From positions 39,815,548 to 39,879,547 of the forward strand of contig OW388299.1 in the NCBI GenBank assembly GCA_936450465.1: a DNA stretch of 64,000 bases. Direction: 5' to 3'. Of this stretch, positions 25,301 through 36,587 are shown piece by piece. A program made the position numbers and the translations under genes. Within the stretch, counting starts at the first letter, position 1. Every line of letters starts with the position of its first letter. Source of the DNA: Gibbula magus. Its lineage: Eukaryota; Mollusca; Gastropoda; Trochida; Trochidae. The notes beneath the pieces were generated by a model. It worked only from the letters and a program-made list of their open reading frames with translations. It was not told where the DNA came from and did not search any database.

Positions 25301-28300
25301 GTTTATTAAGAACGGGTATAATCATATCGGTATTCATATTTGACATTTGAGAAAGATACGCTAAATTCTTTCAAGCATAGGCTGCCCTTCCACAATTGCG
25401 ACATTTAGAACCCAATGTTATGGACAAAGCGTGACTCCATAACATTGTTTATGATGTCACGTAAATATGACATTGTGATAATTTGCCCCTGGGCATCGTA
25501 TGAAAATATCGCCGCAAATGGCTGCATTAATGCCGAAGCGGCGTTAAACAATAACTCACTCGTATGAAAATATGAATCGTGTATGATTGTCCTCATTGGT
25601 AATAAACCTTTTTACAAGAATCTATGTTACAGTGTTCAAGCCAGGATTTAAAAATGTGGGGCCCAAGGGCCCCCTCCTTATAAAAAAGAGGGGCCATCTG
25701 GATATTTATGGGGCCTTTAAATATGTTCAATAAAAGATTTCAAAGATAACAGTCTTGTTTTATTTTATCATGTTTAGTAGAGCTGAGTATCACAATTTCA
25801 TGATTCTACTAGTATCAAGATACATTTGAAATTCAAGAATACTGACCAATTATAGTATAACCAAAAAAAACAGTCCCATATGAAGCTGAAAAATGGTTTT
25901 CCAAACATATTGGTCAACAAAAAGTCAAATTTGAAATGAGAAGGGTATTATATGTGTGTACATTATATGTACTATTGGAAACTGGTTGCTGTGAAAATAG
26001 TTTGCATAATTCCATAAATTGTTAATCATCACAAATTTGACAGTATTGTAAAAAATCTAAGGTCAAAACACATTCAATGACTGGTTGAAAAGTTTAGCAA
26101 AAATGTTGCCGATATGTCAACAATGTTACATGACATGACATCATTGTGAATAACAAATTACAATTTGGAATAACAATTATCAAAACCAATCTTCGTTATT
26201 GATTTTTAAAAATATATTTTCAAAGATATTCAGCATTCTGACAACATTATTAATTAGTCTAAATATGGTTAACGAAAACAAAACTAAATCATCTAATATC
26301 GAATGTAACTCGATTATCACAAGTCAATACTTTGAGATTTAATTAGCTACGAATACGAATGCTTTCGTTAATATTTTATTAAATTAAATTCATAATAATA
26401 TTTAATTTATATTTCATGAAGTCAGTTTTGAGATAAAATAAAATGAAATAATATGCCGTAATGTCCGTAAAGTTAAATATCGCCACTTCTCGCCGAGTGG
26501 GTAGGTTATTTATAGCACAGCACATGTGTTTTCATTGCTGGCATCGTCGTTATTAAACCCTGTAACATCCATGTTTTGAATTAATTATTTCATAAATACA
26601 TATTAATCTATCATGTTAAGCGATTTATGTATAATTTAAAGGATATATGACTAAAAGTTATAATTATATCGACTTTGTTTCGTTTCGAACCTTCGCTTCA
26701 ATTGTTTCGTAAACAGTGGCTGTTCCGTGCCCCTCCCTTGCATAACATTAAAACCAATCAGCAAGCTCACTTCCTTAGATACCGATGAGGCTAAATGGAA
26801 CAGCCAAAGATCAAAATAGTAACAGCATGTCAGAAATTAACGAGACATTGCGAATGATAAGTGATAAACTTCCGGGTTTCGTTTCGATATTTAATGATGT
26901 GAGTTTTATTTCAAATGATAAACTGTTGTTTTCAAAGACAAGTGCACACTTGCTTTAAGAAACTAATAAATTCAATGCGGCCTTTGGGCGCATACAGGTG
27001 AATATTTTTGCGTCAGAACCAAATACTATGCGTGAATCCCGCAATCCCGCAGCCTTGCTTGAACACTGATGTTACACAATGAGAGTAAAAAGTCACCAAC
27101 AATAGCAACTTTGATATTTTAATGAGCTCATGTGGATCGGAAATTTTGAAGTGGGGGATTCACTCATTGGCCCATCAAATTTGCATGCCTCCCGCTGCTT
27201 CTCAAAGAATAATCCTGTTCTTTGCCGAACGAGGGACTGGATAGAGCAGTGGTTAGCGTGTTTGGTTTTGGATCAAGATGTCCTGGGTTCGAATCCCATC
27301 ATGGGCACGGCAACTTTGTCTGTAGTAGACACGCAGTAAGGTTTGGTTGCAATGCTACACTGAATTTCAGCATAGTACCACCTATGGTTCGCTAGTTCCA
27401 GCCGATGCTCGCAGGTTTTACCGCAATGCATAGCCACATGGCATAGAGGGCCTTCTCCCTGGCGTAATACTAGCAGCCATGATATAAGTGAAACCCCAAC
27501 TCACCTCACCTTATCGCCAAACCTAGAAGACTTTCTAATGTCATGGTTCTTTAGATTGAAGGCTTTGATGTTGATAAATATTTGATGAAATAAAAAAGTG
27601 TTGATGTAATGAAATCTTGTGTTTACAGGAGTGGCGTATGAAGACTGGTCTAACCATCACAAGATTCCCTGTGTCCGACAGACGAGGGGAGTGGTCCACC
27701 GCCCTACACAGGTACATCCGCCCAGCAGAACTTAACCCTTTACATGCTAGATTAACTAGAGCAAAACTATTCCTGAGTTGCTGAAGCACAGGGAGCATAA
27801 GTTGTTAACGAAATGAAAACAAAAATTTTAAAATTTAAAAAAAAAATGTAAATAAGAAATACTTTTATTAAATTTACCGTAGTCATTAAAACAAATTTAG
27901 GAAATTTAAATTAAAAAATTAGGTCATTGAAAAGTAATCACTATATATACACCGATATTTCATATTTCAAAGAAATGCATTACATCCTCCAAAACTAAAT
28001 GAAGTTGATCTATTTGCAGGATTGTATCCACGTATCTAGTCCACCATGGATACTGTTCCACAGCTGAGAGTTTCACCAAGAGCACCGACCAACCCATAGA
28101 AGAAGATCTCGCATCAATCAAGAACAGACAGAGTATTGTCTCCTTCATTTAACAGGGCTCTTATAGTCCTTACATTGGACCAAGAGGGAAATAGATTTAA
28201 AAGATTTGGGCATATTTCATTGCAAAAAAAACCCTTTATATACCTGCCACATGACCATCCTACTGTTGCACTTAACAGCTCTTTTCGATTGTAATGCTAC

Positions 28301-31300
28301 ACGTTAATCGCACCAGTGACTGATGATCTGACAAAGAATTTATATACTCATAGGGTTTGGGACAGGGCAGTGGTTAGTGCATTTGGTTTCGGATCAAGAG
28401 GTCCTTGGTTCGAATCTGCCTTGGGCTCAGCAACTTGCTGTGGAGAACTGTTCCACATGAAGTAAGGATTAGGTGCAATGCAACACTGAATTTCATGTAC
28501 CGCTTATGGTTCGCTTATTCCAGGTTTCACTGCATTGCATGGCCACAAAAATGTCGTTGCCGGCTTTCGTCCTACAATAATTCTAGCAGTTGTGGTATAA
28601 GTAAAATATTCTTGAAATCGGTGTTTAGCCCCAAATCACTTCACCTTCAGTTTTTAAGTTACATTTTGAGACATAGAATGCAGCCATGATGTAAGTGAAA
28701 TCACCAACCCCAAAATCACTTCACCTCAATACCGGTAGTTCATGATCATTAGCATTGAACCCATTCAAACATCTTCAAAGCACCAAAACTACAGAATTAA
28801 AAAATTAAATTATCTGTAAATATCCATATTTAATAACTAAATGATACAGAGCTCACAGTTACCATTATACAAACTGATATTTGAGATATCTTCAGCTTCT
28901 GCTCACCAAGATCATTTCTCTCCAGGAATACAGAAGCTTGTGCTGGCTGGAAGAATGGGGGAGGCGATCGACGCCACACAACAGCTTTACCCAGGTCTTC
29001 TGGAGCGCAACCCAAACCTCCTGTTCACCCTCAAATGTAGACAGTTCATAGAGATGGTGAACGGGACGGACAGTGAAGTAAGAGGAGCAGCAATGAGGAG
29101 TCCAAAATCACGTCACAGCAGCGGAAGCAACCGCTCCTCACCGAGCATGAGTCCAGTGCATTATGGGTGCGGAGGCAACTCCCTGCATCCTCAACGATCG
29201 TCTGGAGGATCAGGAAGCAGCAGCCCAAGTCGTTCATCTGTGAAAAGTCATAGTTCTGGAACTTCCCAGAATTCCTCACACAATCAGTTGGACTCTCGCA
29301 GAATGGAGGATGAGTTGAATGCGGCAAATAACGATCATGTGTCAATGAACGGTAGCTCTCGTCTGATCGAGAACGATGACATTGAAATGAGTGACGGACA
29401 TGTGGAGGACGGTGTGATTACAAATGGAACTTCTGGAAACGGGTGTATGAACGGCAATTCTCATGCCGGTGATGATGAGGAAATGGGTAAGGTGTAGAAT
29501 TTGTATCTTAATGATTGTGGTAAGTTGTAAGATTTGTTGGATGACAGTGTTGCTTCTATAGTGAGGACTTGCGTAATCATAAAGATGAATTATAGGTGGG
29601 AAACGATACACTTGAGCTTTCGGTTCGGTATGCATTGCAGTACAAAACCATTTGTTTGTTACATTTTGCTCCAAGAATTCTAAGGCTTGAAAAATTCATC
29701 AAAATTTCAATACATGAAAACATATGGTAGATTAAAAGAATACAAGCATGTACTCCGAAACTTTGTTTATCTAAAAATGTAGAAGTTGTTATCCGCAACC
29801 ACTGAGTCGATGATAAGTGCACAAAATAGACATATCATCATTATTATCTAGAAAATCCTTTTCCTTGATTACAAGAAGTCCTTGTCTTGAAATATGTTTC
29901 TGTCTTTCAAGGATGTCTTTTGAAACCATCAGATCAGATAACATATGGTAGATTAAAAGAAATCAAGCATTTACTCCGAAACATTGTTTATCTAAAATTA
30001 TAGAAGTTGTTATACGGAACAACTGAGTCGAGTGCACTAAATAGACATATCATCATTATTATCTAGAAAATCCTTTTCCTTGATTACAAGAAGTCCTTGT
30101 CTTGATATTTTGTTCTGTCTTTCAAGGATGTCTTAAACCATCAGATCAGATAAATTCTGATTGAATTGTAACAGGACAAATACTTAAAGGATAGATGAAA
30201 TGACATATGGTCAAAATCGGATTCATTAAAATGGGATGTCAATTTGACAATTGCTCGATTTTAAATTCCTGAAATCGGTCCATAGATTACTTAAAGGGGC
30301 ACTGTGTCCAGGATAAAAATGAGATCACTTTTATCTTTCTTTGGTGTTTAGCTTGTCTGCTTATGACTTATGGTCTGTTTCACTGATTACATGCAGTAAT
30401 CTTTACTACCAATTACTTCAATTGTCTAACATTTGGGGACTGTGACTCGTTAGCAGACACGTCAATCACCATAGGTAGATAAAAGTGATCTCATTTTTAT
30501 CCTCGACGCAGTCTGCCTTTAAATACGGCTTTTTAAAAAAACGCCTTATTTCTCTCCGGCGACCAGAATGAAAGTCTGCGGGGGTGTGGCCCCTGAAGGG
30601 ATGACTTCTGTGACGTATCAGGAGGAATCTGATTTTCGGCGATAGACATAATTCAACGTAATTTCGCAACATTTTGATTGTTAATTTCACAAAGAAATCT
30701 TCAATAAACCAACTTAAATTTCCCATATATCAAATGTTTAGATATCCAATTACCGGTAGGTAATTCCGCAGATGACAATTACACAATTGTTACATAAACA
30801 TGTCTTTTTGGCGATGTAATACACCTCATAAATTCATTTAGTGGCAGTGATAATCATCATTAATTATTTAACGAGACGTGGCGGAGTACCTGTCTTACCG
30901 GCCCCGTCTATCGCTAATCACAGTCACGCCTCAGTGAGCATTTACAAAATGAACCTTCCAACTGATTGCGCTAGTGTTAAAATGGGTGAATTAAGATCGT
31001 TATAATTATCAATTGCATGTGGATATTGTCTCGATTTATGCTCAATTGATTCCGATGTACAATATACGTAGAGGTAATCCTCTGTCATTATTGAGAAAAA
31101 TGCATTTCATCAGATCTTTAATAATTATATATAATTATAATTAATAATTAATAATAACAAGAGTATGCCTGTTTGTTGCAGAGGTAGATTCACCGTCAAG
31201 TCGCAAACAGATGTGTGGAGGTAGTCAGGCAGCCATACAGAAGATGCTCCAGTTCGGGCGTGATCTCAAGTCCATGAGTATACGTCTGAGGAACCAGTTC

Positions 31301-32651
31301 GGCAAGAACGAGGCAAACAAGAAAGCTCTACAAGTAAGTTGGATCTAAAGTATATTTTCCTTGGAAAAGGAGCTACAAGTGACATCACAATTTGAACTAA
31401 AACATGGTTTTAAATTATGATTAACTATCACTCAATTTTAAACTCATCAGGCCTGAAAGGCCAGATGGGCTTATGGCATGGGCTGTTGTCTGGCGTCGAT
31501 CAGACGTTGTCTGTAAACTTTTCAAATTTTCAACTTCTCCTCCAGATCTGCTACCCCCAAAAGCTCAAATGACAAATATCTGTGTGGCAGGTGTTCGTAG
31601 TGAAACCCTTTAAACATTTTTTCCGAAGCCAGTTGACAAAGAAAGCTACAATTTTCAAAATAAATCTTTATTGGAGACTGGAATTTTTTCATTTGGTCTT
31701 GATCCCTTCCTCAAAGTTATGACTTGATAATATATTATAATAATAGATTATTTAATCTTGTTGTTTTGCAGGATGCCTTTAGCTTGTTAGCATATGCAGA
31801 TCCCTGGAGCAGCCCAGTCGGAGTTCAACTGCAATCTGTTCAACGTGAACCCGTCTGTGCAGCTCTCAACAGTGCCATTCTAGGTGAGGAGTAGACAATG
31901 TAGCCCATGAACAGTGATGAAAATGTTTCTGTTGACAGATTTTGCTGATGCTGTTTTTATAAGTAATTTTATGTAAGGTTCTGCTTTGAAACTTTCATGC
32001 ATGCCACCAGTCAAGTTTCCCCGCAAGCATAACTCACATGTTTCCATCACTGGCTAATTTAAGCCTTGCTGCATTTCATCGCCTTTTCTATGCTAGCAAA
32101 TCCAGGTGCAGCATGCTGCTACAATGGCACAGAAAAGCTGGCAAAATGTAGCAAGGCTTAAATTAGCCAGTGATAGAGACTGGAGCGAGGGAGGGAAGTG
32201 GGTCCTCTTCATCAATAACTTTATATATAAAAAATGCCTAGCAGCGCGCACCATGAAGTTAGGTGCAACATGGTTCAGAAAACAGAAAAGTTAACAAAAT
32301 GCAGCAAGGTTTAAATTAGCCAGTGATGGAAACTGGTATAGGTTATGACTTGCAAGGGAATTTAATCACCAGTAAACCGCCTTTCCTAATATATCTTGCT
32401 CAAAACAAAAATCTCACTGTCTATATACTCAGTAGAATGATTTAAAAATTTTGTCTGCAAACTAAAAGTGAAAGTATCTTTAAGATAAACTCTTCTTTAA
32501 TATTTAAATTCTCCTTTCAGAATCGTATGGCCTACCAAAGCAGCCTCCTCTAGAACTAGCGATAGCTCAGGCCACCCAGTGCATGAGACTCATGTCCAAA
32601 GAAGGACTGGGAGCTTGTGCGTTCGCCAGTGTATCAGACTATCTCCACTAG
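22310..32651 (+). CDS. RANBP9: RanBP9/RanBP10 orthologue, C-terminal ten coding exons
   Basis: Seen: ten exons with GT-AG borders and matching phases: 22310-22362, 23306-23473, 24299-24321, 25166-25267, 27629-27711, 28020-28132, 28926-29486, 31182-31333, 31772-31883, 32521-32651 (TAG at 32649). Joined they read about 498 residues without a stop. In order: the C-terminal half of a SPRY domain ([18 protein letters not shown], then [17 protein letters not shown]), a LisH motif ([17 protein letters not shown]), a CTLH segment ([20 protein letters not shown]), a Ser/Asn/Gly-rich linker, and a CRA-type C-terminus ending FASVSDYLH. Known: RanBP9/10 scaffolds the CTLH/GID E3 ubiquitin ligase in nucleus and cytosol; most invertebrates have a single gene ancestral to both vertebrate copies, so the symbol is for the pair. 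The SPRY start and N-terminus were not found between 1 and 22309. Orthology is very secure; exact exon borders are by eye. Confidence 0.96.
22603..22735 (+). repeat. SINE fragment
   Basis: Contains TCAGGGGCTTGTCAAATTTG and CAATGCTAAACTGAAT; 3' part missing. In the first RanBP9 intron of the window. Confidence 0.65.
22954..23045. mobile_element. Small foldback MITE
   Basis: CAGTGGCGCATCCAG at the left pairs with CTGGATCCACCACTG at the right; interior rich in G and C runs. In the RanBP9 intron between 22362 and 23306. Probably hAT-type by its CAGTGG end. Confidence 0.65.
23306..23473 (+). CDS. RANBP9: RanBP9 exon: SPRY core
   Basis: 168 nt between TTTCTTAG and GTGAGT. Reads from [14 protein letters not shown] to FYTKNGVNL, the most conserved part of the RanBP9 SPRY domain. 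An open frame continues a few codons into the intron; those codons are not coding. Confidence 0.95.
24299..24321 (+). CDS. RANBP9: RanBP9 23-nt microexon (SPRY)
   Basis: Only 23 nt between TTTTCCAG and GTAAGT. Reads GVACTDLP, matching the GxAxTDLP step of vertebrate RanBP9, and joins both neighbours in phase. Too short for ORF-based gene finding. Confidence 0.88.
24693..24810. mobile_element. Foldback MITE with GGGCC...TTTCACAAAGC ends
   Basis: GGGCCCCCTTTCACAAAGC pairs with GCTTTGTGAAAGGAGGCCC. Inner arms around ACTAAGGT/ACCTTAGT are also complementary. In a RanBP9 intron. Confidence 0.75.
25166..25267 (+). CDS. RANBP9: RanBP9 exon: end of SPRY domain
   Basis: 102 nt, 34 whole codons, between TTCACAG and GTAACA. 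Reads [20 protein letters not shown] through [11 protein letters not shown] hAT-like insertion (25631-27067) and a SINE (27229-27512) lie in the following intron. Confidence 0.94.
25495..25563 (+). repeat. Tail of another SINE family
   Basis: AATGGCTGCATTAATGCCGA then AGCGGCGTTAAACAATAACT. The same tail occurs at about 57140-57199 with CACT repeats. Confidence 0.65.
25631..27067. mobile_element. Non-autonomous hAT-like element
   Basis: Ends CAGTGTTCAAGCCAGG (25630) and, inverted, CAGTGTTCAAGCAAGG (27068). Flanks TATGTTAC and GATGTTAC match at 7 of 8. About 1.4 kb, AT-rich, no coding frame seen. Lies in the RanBP9 intron before exon 27629. Its ends share AGTGTT with the 7681-10421 transposon. 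Confidence 0.8.
27229..27512 (+). repeat. tRNA-derived SINE in RanBP9 intron
   Basis: GGACTGGATAGAGCAGTGGT, GGTTCGAATCCCATCATGGG, body, tail AAACCCCAACTCACCTCACC. Ends 117 bp before exon 27629. Confidence 0.88.
27629..27711 (+). CDS. RANBP9: RanBP9 exon: SPRY-LisH linker
   Basis: 83 nt between GTTTACAG and GTACAT. Reads [20 protein letters not shown] then EWSTALH and leaves AG for the next Arg, equivalent to the vertebrate stretch between SPRY and LisH. Confidence 0.92.
28020..28132 (+). CDS. RANBP9: RanBP9 exon: LisH and start of CTLH
   Basis: 113 nt between TTTGCAG and GTATTG. Carries the LisH dimerisation motif ([20 protein letters not shown]) and the start of CTLH ([11 protein letters not shown]). 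The exon must end after CAG-A so that the Arg codon is completed by GA of the next exon. Reading through the donor gives a stop within seven codons. Confidence 0.93.
28352..28735 (+). repeat. SINE plus tail duplicate
   Basis: Full but diverged copy to about 28648, then a second short tail (GCAGCCATGATGTAAGTGAA ... CACTTCACCTC) at about 28680-28733. Confidence 0.78.
28926..29486 (+). CDS. RANBP9: RanBP9 exon: CTLH and Ser-rich linker
   Basis: 561 nt, the largest exon of this gene in the window. It starts after CTCTCCAG, not at the upstream ATG at 28841, which is intronic. It opens with [20 protein letters not shown] (CTLH), continues through [17 protein letters not shown] and [14 protein letters not shown], then a low-complexity Ser/Gly/Asn linker likely to be disordered. 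Donor GTAAGG. Confidence 0.95.
29720..30160 (+). repeat. Tandem duplication, 221-bp period, in RanBP9 intron
   Basis: ACATATGGTAGATTAAAAGA at 29720 and 29941; about 90% alike through AAACCATCAGATCAGATAA. Confidence 0.88.
30295..30518. mobile_element. TTAA MITE, subfamily C (AGGGGCACTGTGTCC), copy 1
   Basis: TTAA flanks; left AGGGGCACTGTGTCCAGGAT, right ATCCTCGACGCAGTCTGCCT; GATAAAAATGAGATCACTTT has its inverse near 30485. In the RanBP9 intron after 29486. Confidence 0.88.
31182..31333 (+). CDS. RANBP9: RanBP9 exon: start of CRA region
   Basis: 152 nt between TTGTTGCAG and GTAAGT. Reads [20 protein letters not shown] then [20 protein letters not shown] and NKKALQ. The CGGSQAAI motif marks the start of the RanBP9 C-terminal CRA region. 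Confidence 0.94.
31772..31883 (+). CDS. RANBP9: RanBP9 exon: CRA middle
   Basis: 112 nt between TTTTGCAG and GTGAGG. Reads [17 protein letters not shown] and [14 protein letters not shown], near-identical to vertebrate RanBP9. Confidence 0.95.
32012..32364. mobile_element. CAACTTCC foldback MITE, copy 4, rearranged
   Basis: Left arm CAAGTTTCCCCGCAAGCATA; two right arms (near 32150 and 32307), each with TTAAATTAGCCAGTGAT. In the last RanBP9 intron, 150 bp upstream of the terminal exon. Confidence 0.75.
32521..32651 (+). CDS. RANBP9: RanBP9 terminal coding exon
   Basis: 131 nt after CTCCTTTCAG. Reads [20 protein letters not shown] then [20 protein letters not shown] and YLH, stop TAG 32649-32651. 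Ends exactly where vertebrate RanBP9 ends. Confidence 0.95.
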
Positions 32652-32770
32652 TACAGAGAAGCGGGGATAGCCCTCGTCACTATCAGGGTCCTACTCTCTA
32701 CATGCCTTCCTTAACCAGCTTCTTCAAGTTAGTCATCGAACATAGAGTCACATGCAAGATACGAGACCCC

Positions 32771-33027
32771 AAGGACGCTGGATAGTCTTGCTAAGGAACG
32801 CTGGACGGTCTTGCTAAGGGAAGCTGGACGGTCTTGCTAAGGGAAGCTGGACGGTCTTACTAAGAGAAGCTGGACGGTCTTGCTAAGGGAAGCTGGACAG
32901 TCTTGCTAAGGAACGCTTGACGGTCTTGCTAAGGAACGCTTGACGGTCTTGCTAAGGAATGCGTGACGGTCTTGCTAAGGGAAGCTGGACGGTCTTGCTA
33001 AGGGACACTAGATGGTCTTGCTAAGAG
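32771..33027 (+). repeat. 23-bp minisatellite in RanBP9 3' UTR
   Basis: About eleven head-to-tail copies of a 23-bp unit with core GACGGTCTTGCTAAGG; starts are 23 bp apart (32777, 32800, 32823 and on). Variants carry TAGTCTT or CTTACTAAGA. It begins about 120 bp after the stop codon. Confidence 0.9.
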
Positions 33028-34217
33028 CCGCTCAAAGATTTTGGGTCTTAGTATTGACCTGCTGCGGCGAACCAGGGCCTCCCTTTTTCAATTTGTGAAA
33101 ATTCCTGGATGACGTGTCACATTTTGTGAAAATTAGCTGAAGACAGGTCATTACAAAAGGTTGTAATTTTGTTAAATGTTGACTGCTTGCAAAGTATGTA
33201 TCTTGATACCTCCTGTCAATTCTTTGGTAAGGACAGATATTGGTGTTTGGATGGGTCTTTGCAAGACTGACATACATGTATTTGCGAGGATCTTGTATAA
33301 CAATGTTGATGACAAGGCTCCTGTGAGTTCTTGCCACAATGGTTTTTGCACAGCAAGTATGTTTGAGTAAAGCTCTAGTTGATATGTTTTTTGCAAGGCC
33401 CATTTTATCAAAACTATAAGGAAGGTATTGACACAAACTCTCATCGAGCTTATCATTTACACATTTCTTGAGCATTTAGGAAAGCAGGAGTTAAATCTTT
33501 CCCTGACAGGTCATGGACAGCAGTTTTTTTGCACTAAGTCACAAAGCTCTCTCTGAAAGTCAAGAAGCAAGATGTCTGACTTTGTCTGTGCTTGATTCGG
33601 GACCCGGTATGCAGCCGGAAGCGATGAAACTGGCGAGTGCTTTGAAATGACCAGTGATGGTGGTGTATAATGGCGGAGAAATGTTATCCTTGCGACTATT
33701 TTTATGACTTTGTGACAATTAGATAACTGATTTATTTCAAAATACTCCTGGTTATTTAAATCAATACATTACACACTGTTAAAATGTTAATCAAAGTTTT
33801 GAAATATTTAAAAAAATACTTGTATGATATAAATGTTTATTGAAGCTAGTTTAAAGGGTGATGACGTCTTCCTGTCTGTACGCAGTTACACTGGTTTCAA
33901 AATAAGCCTGGTCGAGGAACCGCCCACGCCGGTCACGTGGTCGGTGTATATGCCGCTTAAACGAATCAAGCATAGCTGTTGTGATTTTTTGACCGAGTCA
34001 AAGATGAAATTGGGCAGGTCAGTGACCTGGGACTTACAGATTTTTTAACCTCCGTCAAGTGAAGATAATGAACTTTCATCAACTAATAAACAGTCCTCAC
34101 TGGTTTAAAGTACTTGTAGGTTAAAGGATAGGCAAAGCTACTGTGCAACTTTTTGTAAGTGACTTTCCACATTAATGAAGAACTGGTTGACTGCACATCA
34201 TATCTTCACCAAGGTTG

Positions 34218-34288
34218 AACAGGAAGATTTTCTGGATGACAACTTCTTTAATGTGAAAATAAGTTGTTATCCAGAAAATCTTCCTGTT
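34218..34288 (+). repeat. Near-perfect hairpin, pre-miRNA-sized
   Basis: Arms 34218-34244 and 34262-34288 (27 nt) are reverse complements with one mismatch, separated by a 17-nt loop. A direct repeat CTTCACCAAGGTT lies on both sides (about 34204 and 34324). It could be a small MITE or a miRNA-like precursor in the RanBP9 3' UTR; sequence alone does not decide. Confidence 0.7.
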
Positions 34289-35554
34289 CTTCTGTATGCC
34301 ACTTCTAAATGTCCTTCGAAGACCTTCACCAAGGTTCTATTGAAAAGAGTTTTGAGGAGTGAGATAGTTTTGACCCATTGTATCGTGTTTACAGGTCTCA
34401 TTGGTGAATGATTCTTCAACAGAAATATTGTACATACTTTAAAGTTTAAGTTGAAGAATGTATCATATCAGAATGTCTACTTTTGTGTGAGATCCGCTGA
34501 CTATTCCAGAGGGCATCTCAGTTTTGTTACAAATATAAGATCTTAAGAATGGAATTATAGATAAAATATAGGCACAAACATTACTTATTTGAAGGCTTTG
34601 GTACATTTTTCGATTATTTCTAAAAGGAATTCTGAAGTTTGAAGGTAGACAAAATTACTGTGTTTAAAAATAGGTCAAATGTTTAGGGTAAACAGTTTTA
34701 AATTTTGATAGCATTATGTGATTTTTAAAAATTTTAACCTCAGATTCGACAAAATATTTGGACTTATTTTCAAATTCACACGCTACTTGATGTACCATTT
34801 TGAAAATCCATAATCTTATCAGAGTTCACACGATTGCATCTGCCTTATTGGAACATCTCATAAATGTTCAAAATTCAAAATGGCCGCCACTAAATGAATT
34901 CAACCTGGAATGATGTTCTAGTGAATCGGTAAACTGCTGGTTGTGTTTACAACAGGAGTATAGATATATCACAATGGAGATGTTATGTTTGTGTATCGAA
35001 AACAACAGCTATGTGTACTGGTTTGACAAATGTGTACAGATGTATCAACATATTGATATTATCGTGTGTGGGGGTTGTGAACTTAGTTGTCTCCCCTTAC
35101 TTTGGCCTTGTTTGAATTCCTATTTAACGTTATTGTAAATTTCATGCTGATCTATTGCCCATTCTTGCTTCAATTTATCAAACATTTGAAGATATATGAA
35201 ATCCAAATTGACTTCACACCCTTACAAAAAAGGGGAATAAAGTTTTTGTATTCCATCAACATTTTAAACAAAGTTTTGAAAAAAGTTTTTGGATCATTGT
35301 TTTATTTTTGGAGTTGTTAAAAATTGATATGGAAAAAAAAAAACTATGTTAAAATACATCTCCATCACCTCTAGATGTTTATTCATGAAGATTTGTTTAT
35401 AGTGCTTTTATTCCTAAATTTTCAAACATGACAACATTGTATTTGAAATAAAATGAATTTGTCTAATACAGGAAATATTGAATGGTTGTTACTGATCACA
35501 TACTTGTACAGAAGTAATTGACGTGACCTTGTTATGACATGTGACTTGACCCAG

Positions 35555-35880
35555 GAAAAAGTTTTCATAACCCAGGAATGAGTATATACGACCCTTTGAC
35601 CTGCGTTATGACAGACTTGTTTGTGTCACCTAGGAATAGGTTGACATGACCCAGGAATAGGATAACATGACCCAGGAATAGGTTAACATGACCTAGGAAT
35701 ATGTTGACACAAGCCTTTGACCTGTTATGACAGTGTGACTTGTTGCCGTTGTTGGTATGACCTGGGAATAGGTTTACATAATCCAGGAATATATTTATAC
35801 AACTCTTTGACCTGTTGATGAATTGACAGACCTTGATTGAATGTATGTGACCCGGGGTCATGTTCAAATGACCCAAGATA
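35555..35880 (+). repeat. GACCCAGGAATAG minisatellite, irregular
   Basis: Roughly 22-bp units around TGACCCAGGAATAGGTTGAC with TTTGACCTG variants. About a dozen imperfect units. Confidence 0.8.
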
Positions 35881-35930
35881 TGTAATTATGACTATGGGAT
35901 GAATTGATATGATCCTGGGATGAATTGATA

Positions 35931-36208
35931 TGGTTCAGATCAAGAAGTCTGGGGTTTGAATCCCGCCAGGGGCTCGTCAACTGTGTCAGCTGTAAAGAAC
36001 TGTTCTACATGCAGTATGGTTAGGGTGCAATGCTACACTGAATTTCAGTGCAGTACCACCCATTGTGCGCTAGTTACAGCCGATGCTCGCAGGTTTCACC
36101 GCAATACATAGCCACATGGTGTTGCGGGCTTTCTCCCTGCAATAATACTAGCAGCCGTGATAAAAGTGAAATAAGCTTGAAAGCGGCATTAAACCCCAAC
36201 TCACCTCA
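35931..36208 (+). repeat. SINE between two GACCCAGG arrays
   Basis: Begins in the head (GATCAAGAAGTCTGGGGTTT); full body and tail. It sits between two related minisatellites (35555-35880 and 36588-37110). Confidence 0.85.
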
Positions 36209-36587
36209 ATTGATATGACAATATGAAATGTCATTTCTCTCTCCATGGAGGTTACTCATATCTTCCCACATAACCTCTTTTGCACTTTGCCTCGGTGCTC
36301 GCAAGATCCCCTGACAGTAAATTTGTTTGCATGGACACTGTCCTTATTTTTTTCCCCCCAAAATATGTCTAACATCTCCGACTGACTTCTGTATTGTAAG
36401 ATACAACTAACTTTGCAACCAATCAGGATTCTTTATTGCTGGCATAATAAAACATTACAAACTCAGATTAGAACAGAGGATTACAAGGGAAAAAAACTTG
36501 AGTAACTTCTGGGGAGATAATGGAAAATGTCAACATTCAAATCAAGGACTAGCTTCATGCCCCTGGTACTTTAACTGAATCAAATTG

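Larger units (their letters stand above)
32652..35460 (+). other. Probable 3' UTR of RanBP9
   Basis: No coding signal follows the stop. AATAAA hexamers at 35236-35241 and 35448-35453 are the first plausible poly(A) signals I noted, giving a 3' UTR of roughly 2.6-2.8 kb if used. The stretch contains the 23-bp tandem array and the 34218-34288 hairpin. The true cleavage site cannot be told from sequence. Confidence 0.45.

Noticed and set aside
28841..28925. ATG at 28841 as the start of a 218-residue protein
   Set aside because: The codons before 28926 are intronic; an acceptor precedes 28926, and the preceding exon joins in phase to give the conserved [12 protein letters not shown].
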